The translations under genes were made by a program, and so were the position numbers. From assembly GCA_018436855.1 (NCBI GenBank), contig JAHDKO010000069.1:1-47500 (forward strand): a stretch of DNA of 47,500 nucleotides, read 5' to 3'. Under the pieces are notes generated by a model. That model saw only the letters and a program-made list of their open reading frames with translations. It searched no databases and was not told the DNA's origin. Numbering within the stretch: the stretch's first letter is position 1; every line of letters starts with the position of its first letter. This stretch comes from Deltaproteobacteria bacterium. Lineage in GTDB: Bacteria; Desulfobacterota; Desulfomonilia; UBA1062. Positions 33,548 to 41,962 of the stretch are shown here, one piece after another.

Positions 33548-34854
33548 AAACGTTCAAGGGCGGCATTCATCCACCTGAGGAAAAGCAGCTCGTCAAAGAC
33601 AATCCCATTGTCGACTTCCCCTTGAGCTCCCGATATCACGTGCTCGTTCAGCAGCATCTGGGCGCACCGGCGAAACCCGTCGTAAAGGCGGGAGACGAGG
33701 TGAAGAAGGGGCAGGTACTCTCCGAGCCCCTGGGTTTCGTATCCGTGCCCGTCCATGCGCCCACCTCCGGGCGGGTCAAGGAGATCGGCAGGATCGTTCA
33801 TCCCGTGACCGGGCTTTTGGCCCCCTGTATCGTCATCGATGCGGATGGCCGCGACGAGTGGGCCGAAGGGCTTCCCCTGGAGCGCGACCCGTTCGCCATG
33901 AGCAGAGAAGAGCTCCTGGACGCCATAAAGACGGCAGGGGTCGTGGGCATGGGCGGCGCAACCTTCCCCACCCACGTGAAGCTCTCCCCTCCCAAGGACA
34001 AGACCATCGACACCTTTATCGTGAACGGTGCCGAGTGCGAACCCTATCTCTCCTCCGACCACCGGCTCATGCTGGAACAGCCCGAACGGGTTCTGAAGGG
34101 GGCGGGTGTGATCATGAAGGCTCTCGGCCTCGACCGGGCCACCATCGCCATAGAGGCGAACAAGCCGGACGCCATCAAGCTCATGCGGGAAAAGGCGCCG
34201 GCTGAGATCCAGGTGGAGACACTCAAAGTCAAATATCCCCAGGGCGCGGAGAAACAGCTCATCAATGCCCTGACCGGCCGCGAGGTCCCCTCGGGCGGGC
34301 TGCCCATGGATGTGGGGGCCGTGGTCCAGAATGCGGGAACCTGCGCCGCGGTCTGGGATGCATGCGCGCGCGGCATTCCCCTCATCGAGCGGATAACCTC
34401 GGTGACCGGCCGGGGAATCGTGCAGCCCAAGAACATCCGGGTGCGCGTAGGCACTCTTTTAAGAGAGGTCATCGATTTCTGCGGCGGGCTCAACGGCGCC
34501 GCCAAGATCATATTCGGCGGGCCCATGATGGGCATCGCGCAGTTCACGCAGGACATCGCTATCATGAAGGGCACCTCGGGTGTGCTGGTGCTGCGGGAAG
34601 AAGATACCAACATAACCGCCTATTCCGCGTGCATATCCTGCGGAAGGTGCGTGGAGGCGTGTCCCATGGAGCTCATTCCCTCTGTGCTGAGCAAGCTCGG
34701 CGAGAAGGGGATGTACCAGAAGGCCATGGAGAACAACCTGCTGGATTGCGTGGAATGCGGGAGCTGTACCTATGTCTGTCCGGCCAACAGGCCGATCGTT
34801 CACTTCGTCAAACACCTCAAGGCGCTCAGCCGTGCAGCAAGCGCCAAGAAGTAA
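33544..34854 (+). CDS. rnfC: Rnf complex subunit C
   Basis: A 436-residue peripheral subunit that binds NAD(H), FMN and two [4Fe-4S] clusters. Seen: FKGGIHPPEEKQLV at the N terminus, the glycine-rich GVVGMGGATFPTHVK near residue 133, NGAECEPYLSSD near 160, and the two clusters CISCGRCVEACP and CVECGSCTYVCP near the C terminus. The start at 33544 overlaps the rnfB stop (ATGA) and gives the usual N terminus; an upstream in-frame start would intrude into rnfB. It is shorter at the C terminus than the enterobacterial form, as is usual outside that group. Confidence 0.96.
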   Translation: MKTFKGGIHPPEEKQLVKDNPIVDFPLSSRYHVLVQQHLGAPAKPVVKAGDEVKKGQVLSEPLGFVSVPVHAPTSGRVKEIGRIVHPVTGLLAPCIVIDADGRDEWAEGLPLERDPFAMSREELLDAIKTAGVVGMGGATFPTHVKLSPPKDKTIDTFIVNGAECEPYLSSDHRLMLEQPERVLKGAGVIMKALGLDRATIAIEANKPDAIKLMREKAPAEIQVETLKVKYPQGAEKQLINALTGREVPSGGLPMDVGAVVQNAGTCAAVWDACARGIPLIERITSVTGRGIVQPKNIRVRVGTLLREVIDFCGGLNGAAKIIFGGPMMGIAQFTQDIAIMKGTSGVLVLREEDTNITAYSACISCGRCVEACPMELIPSVLSKLGEKGMYQKAMENNLLDCVECGSCTYVCPANRPIVHFVKHLKALSRAASAKK

Positions 34855-34866
34855 AAGGGGCATGAA

Positions 34867-35904
34867 ATGAAGAATATATCCGCTTCGAACCCTGCTGAAG
34901 ATCAGGCAAAGGAACAGGCCTCGAAACTCAGCGTGTATGTTTCGAGTTCGCCCCACGTGCATTCGACAGAGGATGTGCCATGGATCATGCGGCAGGTCAT
35001 TTATGCATTGATTCCCGGCGCCCTGGTAGGGGTCTACTTTTTCGGCATCCCCGCCCTCAAGGTCATCGCCCTTGCGGTGGTGTCCTGCGTAGTCATGGAG
35101 GCGCTGTGGCAGAAGCTCACGGGAAACCCCATCACCATAAAGGACGGCTCGGCTGTGCTGACCGGGCTGCTGCTGGCGATGAACCTTCCTTCCGGGGCTC
35201 CCTGGTGGCTCGTGGTGATCGGCTCGCTGGTGGCTATCATCATCGCCAAGCAGCTCTTCGGCGGGATCGGCAACAACCCGTTCAACCCTGCGCTGGTCGG
35301 GCGGGTGTTCCTCCTGATCTCATTCCCGGTGGCCATGACCACCTGGCCCGAGCCGCGGTCGTTCTTTTCCCAGGCCGCGGACGCGACCACCGGTGCCACG
35401 CCGCTCGGCGCGCTGAAGACCGCGATCTTCGAGCACGGCACCATCGCGGCCGCGCCCGGAATGAACCTCATGGACCCGTTCCTGGGCAATGTGGGCGGAT
35501 CCCTGGGCGAAATCTCGGCGCTGGCGCTGATCCTGGGAGGCATCTATCTCATCGCCAGGAGGATCATCACCTGGCATATCCCGGTGGTATACATCGCAAC
35601 GGTTGCCGTGCTTACCGGCATACTCTGGCTCGTCAACCCTGAGGGATATGCCAGCCCGGCCTTTCATCTCGTTGCCGGCGGGCTCATGCTCGGTGCATTC
35701 TTCATGGCCACCGACATGGTGACCTCGCCCATCACGAACACGGGAAAGGTCGTCTTTGCCGCAGGATGCGGGGTGATCACCGTAGTGATACGTCTGTGGG
35801 GAGGATACCCTGAAGGGGTGTCGTTCGCGATCCTGATCATGAACGCCTTCGTCCCCCTGATCAATCGAGCCACCAGGCCGACGAAATTTGGAGCCGTGCG
35901 ATGA
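34867..35904 (+). CDS. rnfD: Rnf complex subunit D
   Basis: A 345-residue membrane subunit related to NqrB. The flavinylation motif is TTGATPLG with Thr178 as the likely FMN attachment residue. About nine membrane segments are visible, with the conserved NNPFNPALVGRVFLL before the motif and FFMATDMVTSPITNTGK in the second half. It is 12 bp after rnfC and overlaps rnfG by 4 bases. It forms the membrane part of the ion-transfer path; whether the ion is sodium or proton is not decided by what I can see. Confidence 0.95.
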   Translation: MKNISASNPAEDQAKEQASKLSVYVSSSPHVHSTEDVPWIMRQVIYALIPGALVGVYFFGIPALKVIALAVVSCVVMEALWQKLTGNPITIKDGSAVLTGLLLAMNLPSGAPWWLVVIGSLVAIIIAKQLFGGIGNNPFNPALVGRVFLLISFPVAMTTWPEPRSFFSQAADATTGATPLGALKTAIFEHGTIAAAPGMNLMDPFLGNVGGSLGEISALALILGGIYLIARRIITWHIPVVYIATVAVLTGILWLVNPEGYASPAFHLVAGGLMLGAFFMATDMVTSPITNTGKVVFAAGCGVITVVIRLWGGYPEGVSFAILIMNAFVPLINRATRPTKFGAVR

Positions 35905-36476
35905 AAGAGATCGTCAAACTCATATCAGTGCTAACGGTCGTATGTGTGCTGGCGGGGCTGTCACTGTCCTTTGTCAGCAGCGCCACCCAGGATGCGCGCG
36001 ATTACCAGGACAGGCTTGAGCTCCTGAGCTCGCTCAACATGGTCCTTCCCGAACATGACAACGAACCCGACAAGGATGTCGCGGAAGTCACGGGCGACAC
36101 CTATTATCTCGCCAGAAAGGATGGGGAGGTGAACGGCATCGCATTTATCACCTCGACCGACAAGGGCTACAGCGGTCTTATCAGGGTCATCGTCGGCGTG
36201 CAGCCCGACGGAGAGATCGTCTCCATCGGAATCCTCGAGCAGAAGGAGACCCCCGGGCTGGGTTCGAAGATCACCGAAGACTGGTTCATCGATCAGTACA
36301 AAGGGAAATCCCTGGAAAATGCCAGGTGGGCGGTGAAAAAAGACAGCGGAGACTTCGAACAGATCTCCGGGGCAACCATATCACCGCGTGCGGTCACCGG
36401 TGCGGTCCAGAAGGGGCTGCAGGCATACCAGGAAAACAAGCAGGAGATTCTCGGAGGCGGCGATGTCGTTCAGTAA
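35901..36476 (+). CDS. rnfG: Rnf complex subunit G
   Basis: A 191-residue subunit with a single N-terminal membrane helix (about 7-26) and an extracytoplasmic FMN-binding domain. The flavinylation site is ISGATISPRAVTGAV, with Thr159 as the likely FMN attachment residue, and LEQKETPGLGSKI is the conserved segment before it. ATG 35901 overlaps the rnfD stop by 4 bases and its own end overlaps rnfE by 14 bases. An ApbE-type flavin transferase is required for this modification but none is encoded in the window. Confidence 0.95.
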   Translation: MKEIVKLISVLTVVCVLAGLSLSFVSSATQDARDYQDRLELLSSLNMVLPEHDNEPDKDVAEVTGDTYYLARKDGEVNGIAFITSTDKGYSGLIRVIVGVQPDGEIVSIGILEQKETPGLGSKITEDWFIDQYKGKSLENARWAVKKDSGDFEQISGATISPRAVTGAVQKGLQAYQENKQEILGGGDVVQ

Positions 36477-37119
36477 AGAACTGATAAAAGGAATATGGAA
36501 GGAAAATCCGGTATTCATCCTCGTTCTCGGGATGTGCCCCGTGCTTGCGGTCACCACTTCGGCGATCAACGGCCTGGGGATGGGCGTTGCCACGACCTTT
36601 GTGCTCATCTGCTCGAACATCGTGGTCTCCATCATTCGCTCGTATGTTCCCGACCGGGTGAGGATCCCGGTGTTCATCGTGGTGATCGCCTCGTTCGTCA
36701 CCATCGTGGATCTCACCATGAGCGGGTATTTCCGGGGGTTGTACCACGCGCTCGGACTCTTTATCCCCCTGATCGTGGTGAACTGCATCATCCTCGGACG
36801 GGCCGAGGCCTTTGCCTCCAAGAAGTCCATCCCGCTCTCCATTGCCGATGCCGTGGGCATGGGCGCGGGTTTTACCCTGGCGCTGGTGATGCTCGGAAGC
36901 GTCAGGGAGATTTTCGGAAACGGCACGATTTTCGATTTCAGCATCTTCGGCAGCGGCTTTGAGCCGGTTCTGGTCATGATACTGCCGCCGGGTGCGTTCC
37001 TTACCCTGGGGGTCCTTACAGGAGTGTTTTCAGCAGTAGAAAAATACAGATCGAAAGAATGGAGGAAATATGTCAGCCAAGATCTTGGAAAAACAGCAGT
37101 TGTCAGAGAACGTCTTTAA
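36463..37119 (+). CDS. rnfE: Rnf complex subunit E
   Basis: A 218-residue membrane protein with six segments, paralogous to RnfA and homologous to NqrD. Seen: ENPVFILVLGMCPVLAVTTS with the first-half cysteine and IPLIVVNCIILGRAEAFASK with the second. ATG 36463 (after GGAGGCG) gives the normal N terminus and overlaps rnfG by 14 bases. The C-terminal 16 codons overlap the next gene, 37070, by 50 bases; the last residues (KYVSQDLGKTAVVRERL) look like a random extension rather than a conserved tail. Confidence 0.94.
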   Translation: MSFSKELIKGIWKENPVFILVLGMCPVLAVTTSAINGLGMGVATTFVLICSNIVVSIIRSYVPDRVRIPVFIVVIASFVTIVDLTMSGYFRGLYHALGLFIPLIVVNCIILGRAEAFASKKSIPLSIADAVGMGAGFTLALVMLGSVREIFGNGTIFDFSIFGSGFEPVLVMILPPGAFLTLGVLTGVFSAVEKYRSKEWRKYVSQDLGKTAVVRERL

Positions 37120-37924
37120 ACTGGTCTTAGACGCTCCAAAGATCGCAAAGAAGAGAAAGGCTGGACAGTTCGTGGTCTTGAGAATCCACGAAGAGGGAGA
37201 GAGGATTCCCCTCACCATTGCTGATGCCGATCCTGCGAAGGGAACGTTGACCATCATTTTCCAGGTAGTAGGAAAAAGCACCGCTCACCTTTCCGGACTC
37301 GAGGCCGGCGACAGCCTGCTGGATCTCGTGGGGCCCATGGGTCAGCCGACCCATGTCGAAAAGATCGGGACAGTGGTCTGCGTCGGCGGCGGTGTGGGCG
37401 TGGCGCCGGTCTATCCCATCACCCAGGCCATGAAGAATGCCGGAAACCATGTCATCTCCATCATCGGAGCCAGATGCAAGGACCTCATCATCATGGAAGA
37501 GGAGATGAAGGCGGTCTCCGATGAGATCATCGTGACCACGGATGACGGGTCTTACGGGTATCACGGGTTCGTGAGCCAGGCCCTCGAAGAGAAGTATCTC
37601 ATGACGGGCGACAAGAAAATCGACATGGTGGTGGCCATCGGGCCGGTTCCCATGATGCGGGCGCTGTGCGACGTGACAAAGAAGTACAATGTCCCCACCG
37701 TGGTGTCCCTGAACTCTATCATGGTCGATGCGACGGGAATGTGCGGAGCCTGCAGGGTTACGGTAGGCGGCAAGACCCGTTTCGTCTGCGTTGACGGACC
37801 GGAATTCGACGGGCACCAGGTGGACTTCAAGGAGCTCATAGACCGGCAGCGCATTTATCTCGACCAGGAAAAACAATGCTACGACCATTACTGCACATGC
37901 AGACAACAGGGAAAGGGGGCATAA
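37070..37924 (+). CDS. nfnA: NfnA/SudB-like ferredoxin-NADP reductase subunit
   Basis: A 284-residue FAD- and [2Fe-2S]-binding subunit of the NADH-dependent ferredoxin:NADP oxidoreductase (Nfn) or sulfide dehydrogenase type. Seen: the flavin-binding GQFVVLRIHEEGERIPLTIA, the pyridine nucleotide loop VGGGVGVAPVYPI, and the cluster ligands MCGACRVTVGG followed by FVCVDG. GGAGG lies 6 bases before ATG 37070, which starts inside rnfE. It pairs with the large subunit 4 bp downstream. Nfn would link reduced ferredoxin and NADH to NADPH supply. Distinguishing Nfn from related sulfide dehydrogenases needs alignment. Confidence 0.92.
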   Translation: MSAKILEKQQLSENVFKLVLDAPKIAKKRKAGQFVVLRIHEEGERIPLTIADADPAKGTLTIIFQVVGKSTAHLSGLEAGDSLLDLVGPMGQPTHVEKIGTVVCVGGGVGVAPVYPITQAMKNAGNHVISIIGARCKDLIIMEEEMKAVSDEIIVTTDDGSYGYHGFVSQALEEKYLMTGDKKIDMVVAIGPVPMMRALCDVTKKYNVPTVVSLNSIMVDATGMCGACRVTVGGKTRFVCVDGPEFDGHQVDFKELIDRQRIYLDQEKQCYDHYCTCRQQGKGA

Positions 37925-37928
37925 TACC

Positions 37929-39332
37929 ATGGAAATGAAAGAAAGACTGAAGATCCTTCGTCAGCCGATGCCGGAACAGGATCCGCAGGTACGCAAGAGA
38001 AACTTCGACGAAGTTCCATTGGGTTATACCCCCGAAGTTGCAAAGGCCGAGGCGCTGAGGTGCATCCAGTGCAAGAAGCCCGAATGCGTCGAAGGGTGCC
38101 CGGTCGAGGTCGATATTCCCGGGTTCATAGCCCTGATCGCCGAAGGCAAGTTCATCGATGCGGCCAGGAAGATCAAGCAGACCAATGCGCTGCCTGCGGT
38201 TTGCGGCAGGGTATGCCCTCAGGAAGTCCAGTGCGAGGTCAGGTGCGTGCGCGGAAAGAAGGCGGAGCCCGTGGCCATCGGAAGGCTCGAGCGTTTTGTG
38301 GCCGATTACGAGCGCGCTGCGGGTGAGGTGTCCATCCCGAAGATCGAGAACATGACCGGAAAGAAAATCGCTGTCGTGGGCTCCGGTCCCTCCGGTTTGA
38401 CCGTGGCGGGAGACCTGGTGCAGATGGGCCATGACGTCACGATATTCGAGGCCCTGCATGCAGCCGGGGGAGTCCTGGTGTATGGAATCCCCGAGTTCAG
38501 GCTGCCCAAGGCCATTGTGGCGGCAGAGGTTGACTATCTGAAGAAATTGGGTGTAAAAATAGAGACGTCGAATGTGATCGGTAAGGTGGCAACCGTGGAT
38601 GAACTCTTTGCAGAGGGCTACGATGCAGTATTCCTGGGCACCGGCGCGGGACTGCCCTCGTTCATGAACATCCCCGGTGAAAACCTCAACGGTGTCTATT
38701 CCGCCAACGAGTACCTCACCCGGTCGAACCTCATGAAGGCATACCGGTTCCCCGAGTACGACACCCCCATTGTCCGCGGCAAGAACGTGGCCGTCATCGG
38801 CGGCGGAAACGTGGCCATGGACTCGGCCCGTACCGCCATGAGGCTCGGCGCGGACCATGTCTACCTCGTCTACCGCAGGTCACGCCAGGAAATGCCGGCG
38901 AGGATCGAGGAGATCCACCATGCGGAAGAAGAGGGGATAGAGCTTCATCTTCTCACGAACCCCATCCGGTACATCGGCAACGACAAGGGCTGGGTCACGG
39001 GCATCGAGTGTCTGCAGATGGAACTGGGTGAGCCGGACGATTCCGGAAGGCGCAGGCCGGTTCCCATCAAGGGGAGCGAGTTCATCAAGGACGTAGACAC
39101 CGTGGTGGTCGCCATCGGCGCGGGCTCCAATCCCCTGGTGCAGAGCACGACCCCTGGTCTGGACACCAACAAATGGAACTATATCGTTGCCGATGAAGAA
39201 ACCGGCCAGACCTCGCGCGAAGGCGTTTTTGCCGGCGGCGATATCGTCACGGGCGCCGCAACGGTCATCCTGGCCATGGGTGCCGGCAGAAAGGCGGCCA
39301 GGGCGATTCATAAGTATGTGATGTCCAAGTAA
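37929..39332 (+). CDS. nfnB: NfnB/GltD-like NADPH-binding subunit
   Basis: A 467-residue protein like the glutamate synthase small subunit. The N-terminal iron-sulfur region has CIQCKKPECVEGCP and CGRVCPQEVQCEVRC for two [4Fe-4S] clusters; the FAD site is VVGSGPSGLTVAGDL; the NADPH site is AVIGGGNVAMDSARTA followed by YRRSRQEMPAR; and the C-terminal FAD motif is VFAGGDIVTGAATV. In this position, next to nfnA, it is the catalytic subunit of the Nfn complex rather than part of glutamate synthase. It begins 4 bp after nfnA. Confidence 0.94.
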   Translation: MEMKERLKILRQPMPEQDPQVRKRNFDEVPLGYTPEVAKAEALRCIQCKKPECVEGCPVEVDIPGFIALIAEGKFIDAARKIKQTNALPAVCGRVCPQEVQCEVRCVRGKKAEPVAIGRLERFVADYERAAGEVSIPKIENMTGKKIAVVGSGPSGLTVAGDLVQMGHDVTIFEALHAAGGVLVYGIPEFRLPKAIVAAEVDYLKKLGVKIETSNVIGKVATVDELFAEGYDAVFLGTGAGLPSFMNIPGENLNGVYSANEYLTRSNLMKAYRFPEYDTPIVRGKNVAVIGGGNVAMDSARTAMRLGADHVYLVYRRSRQEMPARIEEIHHAEEEGIELHLLTNPIRYIGNDKGWVTGIECLQMELGEPDDSGRRRPVPIKGSEFIKDVDTVVVAIGAGSNPLVQSTTPGLDTNKWNYIVADEETGQTSREGVFAGGDIVTGAATVILAMGAGRKAARAIHKYVMSK

Positions 39333-39356
39333 GATACAGTCTCTAGAGGAGAGAAT

Positions 39357-39722
39357 ATGACCCTTGCCGAAATCAAGAACCTTCTTGACGCGGACGTCGT
39401 CGTCGGGGAAGAAATGCTGAACATGGAAGTAAACACCGGTTTTGCAGCGGATCTGATGAGCGACGTTCTCGCATTCGCCAAGGAAGGGTCGATTCTCCTG
39501 ACCGGACTCACCAATCCTCTGGTCGTCAGGACGGCGGAGACGCTGGACTTGAGGGCCATCATCTTCGTGCGGGGAAAGCGTCCGTCTCCGGATGCCGTTA
39601 AGCTGGCAAAGGAGAAGAACATCCCCCTGCTCGGAACAAAGTTCATTCTCTTCGAATCCTGCGGCAGGCTGTTCTCCGCAGGCATGAGAGGGTCAATCCA
39701 GAAGGTCGGCGAAGCCCTGTAG
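39357..39722 (+). CDS. DRTGG-domain-like protein
   Basis: A 121-residue single-domain protein with the pattern of DRTGG domains (GSILLTGLTNPLVVRTAETL, then AIIFVRGKRPSPDAV). Such small proteins occur beside hydrogenase and electron-transfer genes in anaerobes; their role is not established, though a ligand-sensing function is assumed. AGAGGAG precedes ATG 39357, 24 bp after nfnB, so it closes the operon. Its last codons form the left arm of the hairpin at 39699-39740. Confidence 0.8.
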   Translation: MTLAEIKNLLDADVVVGEEMLNMEVNTGFAADLMSDVLAFAKEGSILLTGLTNPLVVRTAETLDLRAIIFVRGKRPSPDAVKLAKEKNIPLLGTKFILFESCGRLFSAGMRGSIQKVGEAL

Positions 39723-39740
39723 GGCTTCGCCTGCCTTCTG
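39699..39740 (+). terminator. hairpin ending the rnf-nfn operon
   Basis: Arms 39699-39717 and 39722-39740 pair over 19 bases with two mismatches and a 4-base loop; the inner ten base pairs (GGCGAAGCCC) are perfect. The stop codon of the DRTGG gene lies in the loop region. Only scattered T residues follow, so termination may be partial. Confidence 0.6.
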
Positions 39741-39937
39741 ACTTCACTTCTAAAAAGGCAGGCCGATCCGCTGAAGCATTCAGAAATCCCGGCGAGCTTC
39801 CCCGGGACGCATCGGGCGAGGCCCGCGCGCAATGACACTTTCGTTGCCGCCCTTTACCCAGCCGTTGATTCGGAGTTGCAAATGCAAGCTTAAGTTGGTA
39901 GGATTACTGGACGATAGAATAAGTGAGAGGTGCTTTG

Positions 39938-40246
39938 ATGCCAGGGCCGTCCGACATATCTGCTATACTCTCCCAGGGCGGGAGGATCGAGAAGATAAGT
40001 CAGAGCTCGTTTGTCCAGCCCGATATCGCCAAACAGGTTCTCACGGAGGAAGAGGCCAAGGAACGGCTCCGGAAGAGCAGGGAGGTCAACGAGTCTCAAA
40101 AGGGGCAGCAGATCGCCGCCAGGGAGCGTGACAGGCGGGGTGCCCGGGATGAGCGCAAGAGGCAGCCGGCCGACAGGAACGGCGATGCACCGGATGAGTC
40201 CTCGCCTGATCAGGTGAAGAAACATCTCATCGACGTGGTGGTGTAA
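39938..40246 (+). CDS. hypothetical protein of a small flagellar-type cluster
   Basis: A 102-residue hydrophilic protein beginning MPGPSDISAILSQGGRIEKI, with a basic low-complexity middle (RERDRRGARDERKRQ) and ending HLIDVVV. I do not recognise the family. GAGAGG precedes ATG 39938; an upstream in-frame ATG at 39923 lacks a site. It is followed after 3 bp by a DUF2802-like gene and then by FliK- and FlhB-like genes, so it is likely to be a member of the same cluster. A role in flagellar export is possible only by association. Confidence 0.7.
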   Translation: MPGPSDISAILSQGGRIEKISQSSFVQPDIAKQVLTEEEAKERLRKSREVNESQKGQQIAARERDRRGARDERKRQPADRNGDAPDESSPDQVKKHLIDVVV

Positions 40247-40249
40247 GCC

Positions 40250-40678
40250 TTGGATCCGACCAGAGTTCTGCTCCTCGTTCAGATCGCCGTGATGGTCGTT
40301 CTCCTGGCGGTGGTGATATTCTTCCTGATTCTCGATAAAAGGAAAAAGCCCCTGCCGAACGCCTTCGACGAGCTCAAGGATGTCATCCAGCAGACAAGGG
40401 ATCTCTCGGGGAGCTTTCAGGAGCAGATTCAGATAAAGATCGACCTCGTCAACCGGGTAATGGCCGAGCTCGATGACAAGATCCGCGAGGCCCGCCTGAC
40501 AGCGGAGGAGATCGAGAAGGTGAATCTGTTCACCCGGCAGTCACGGGACTTTACTGCCTCGGATGTGTTGAAGCTGTCCAAGGGAGGATACGAGCCCGGA
40601 GAAATCTCACGGCTGACCGGGATCCCCCTTGGCGAGGTTCAGCTCATGATCAAGATGAACAACCAGGATGATGCATAA
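40250..40678 (+). CDS. DUF2802-like membrane-anchored protein
   Basis: A 142-residue protein with one N-terminal membrane helix (about 5-27), a coiled middle (about 40-100), and a C-terminal helix-turn-helix-like segment KLSKGGYEPGEISRLTGIPL followed by GEVQLMI, characteristic of DUF2802 proteins found in flagellar and motility clusters. The only start that fits is TTG at 40250, three bases after the upstream stop; this is uncommon and translation may depend on the gene before. It overlaps the next gene by 11 bases. Confidence 0.75.
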   Translation: MDPTRVLLLVQIAVMVVLLAVVIFFLILDKRKKPLPNAFDELKDVIQQTRDLSGSFQEQIQIKIDLVNRVMAELDDKIREARLTAEEIEKVNLFTRQSRDFTASDVLKLSKGGYEPGEISRLTGIPLGEVQLMIKMNNQDDA

Positions 40679-41450
40679 CCTCGGGACGCAGATTCTCACC
40701 GGGCAGATCCGTCCGGACTCGATCGTTCTCAGCGGGAAGATACCCTCCCTCACCATCGGCAAGACCCTCGTCGTCACGGTCCTGTCCACACCCAAGGCAG
40801 GCCGGGTGCTTGTCTCCCTGTTTGGAAAACATATCCAGGTGGAGACCACCATGGCGCTTCACAAGGGGCAGGTACTCAATCTCAAGGTTCATGCACTGAG
40901 CCCCAGGATCGTGCTGAAGCCTGCAGGGACGGGATCGGATACCCCGGAAGACGGATGGAGGAACGCAGGCTCCGTGGTGAGCCGCCTGGCGGGGAGCTTT
41001 GGTGAAAAGCCGGTGGAAGCCTTTCTCGTCCAGGAGATTCTCGGTCGTCTTTCCTCGCAGTCGGGTGGTGATGCATCACAGAATCGGGCAGTCGCTTCGC
41101 TCATCGAACAGGTGCTCCAGCACCCCGAGGCATTGGCCTTTCTGTTCGTCCCCCTGGTGGACGACGGCTCACAGGGCAGCGCCAGGGTATGGATCGAGCG
41201 GGACGGGGACGCATATGCCCTCCAGTTCCGGATCGAAACCGACCACTTGGGAAGCCTCGAGTGCACTGCCCGGGTGGATCAGGCCATCGACGTGGAGATC
41301 AGAACGCCCCTGCCCGAAACCGCAGACCTCCTGAACCGGCACGTGCACGAGCTTCAGCAGAGCCTGGAACCCTTCGGCGTCCGGCACATCGGGATCTCCC
41401 TTGCGACGTTGAGAGAAGGATCGCTTCAGGGGGTGGATGTCCTCGTATGA
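40668..41450 (+). CDS. FliK C-terminal-like protein
   Basis: A 260-residue protein whose last 100 residues resemble the C-terminal domain of the flagellar hook-length control protein FliK (LQFRIETDHLGSLECTARVD, then the LPETADLLNRHVHELQQSLE helix and FGVRHIGISLA). The N-terminal part is beta-rich and lacks the long disordered ruler. It overlaps the DUF2802-like gene by 11 bases and the FlhB-like gene by 4. It could interact with the separate FlhB-like C-terminal protein, as FliK does with FlhB. No flagellar structural genes are in the window. Confidence 0.8.
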   Translation: MMHNLGTQILTGQIRPDSIVLSGKIPSLTIGKTLVVTVLSTPKAGRVLVSLFGKHIQVETTMALHKGQVLNLKVHALSPRIVLKPAGTGSDTPEDGWRNAGSVVSRLAGSFGEKPVEAFLVQEILGRLSSQSGGDASQNRAVASLIEQVLQHPEALAFLFVPLVDDGSQGSARVWIERDGDAYALQFRIETDHLGSLECTARVDQAIDVEIRTPLPETADLLNRHVHELQQSLEPFGVRHIGISLATLREGSLQGVDVLV

Positions 41451-41722
41451 AAAAAGAACAGGACAAGGCGGTTGCGCTGAAGTACGAACGAGGCAAGGAC
41501 CCCGCCCCCCGGGTGGCGGCCAAGGGACGGGGTGTTGTGGCGGAGAAGATCCTTGCCGTAGCCCGGGAGCACAACATCCCGGTCAGGCAGGACAAGGCGC
41601 TTCTCGATGCCTTGTACCGTCTCGATATCAATGAAGAGATACCCGAAGACCTGTACCGGGTCATTGCCGAGATACTGGCCTTCGTCTACCGGATGAACCG
41701 GATGAAGGCGGACCGGTCATAG
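41447..41722 (+). CDS. stand-alone FlhB C-terminal-like protein
   Basis: A 91-residue protein matching the cytoplasmic C-terminal domain of FlhB downstream of its NPTH cleavage site (KAVALKYERGKDPAPRVAAK, KILAVAREHNIPVRQDKALL, then IPEDLYRVIAEILAFVYRMN). The N-terminal membrane domain and cleavage motif are absent, as in the FhlB proteins known from some bacteria, which can substitute for the FlhB C-terminal part. Start ATG 41447 overlaps the FliK-like stop (ATGA). Transcription with the three genes before it is likely. Confidence 0.85.
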   Translation: MKKEQDKAVALKYERGKDPAPRVAAKGRGVVAEKILAVAREHNIPVRQDKALLDALYRLDINEEIPEDLYRVIAEILAFVYRMNRMKADRS

Positions 41723-41962
41723 ATCTGGCCGGCCGGCCTTCGATCCCTGATGCCGGGTCCCGCTCGGGGGATCTGCCGGCGATTGCTTCGCACAATACCC
41801 GGGACCAGCCGGGGCCTCCCGGCAGGAAATCTCCGCAAGCCTTGAAATCAAGTGTCAACACGCTCATTACCCCTGCGGAAGCGCTTGTTGCTTTCCCCGC
41901 ACACCCGGTTATTCATTATTTTAAAAGAGTGGACCATTGCCATTTTCAAAGGAGACGAAGCC

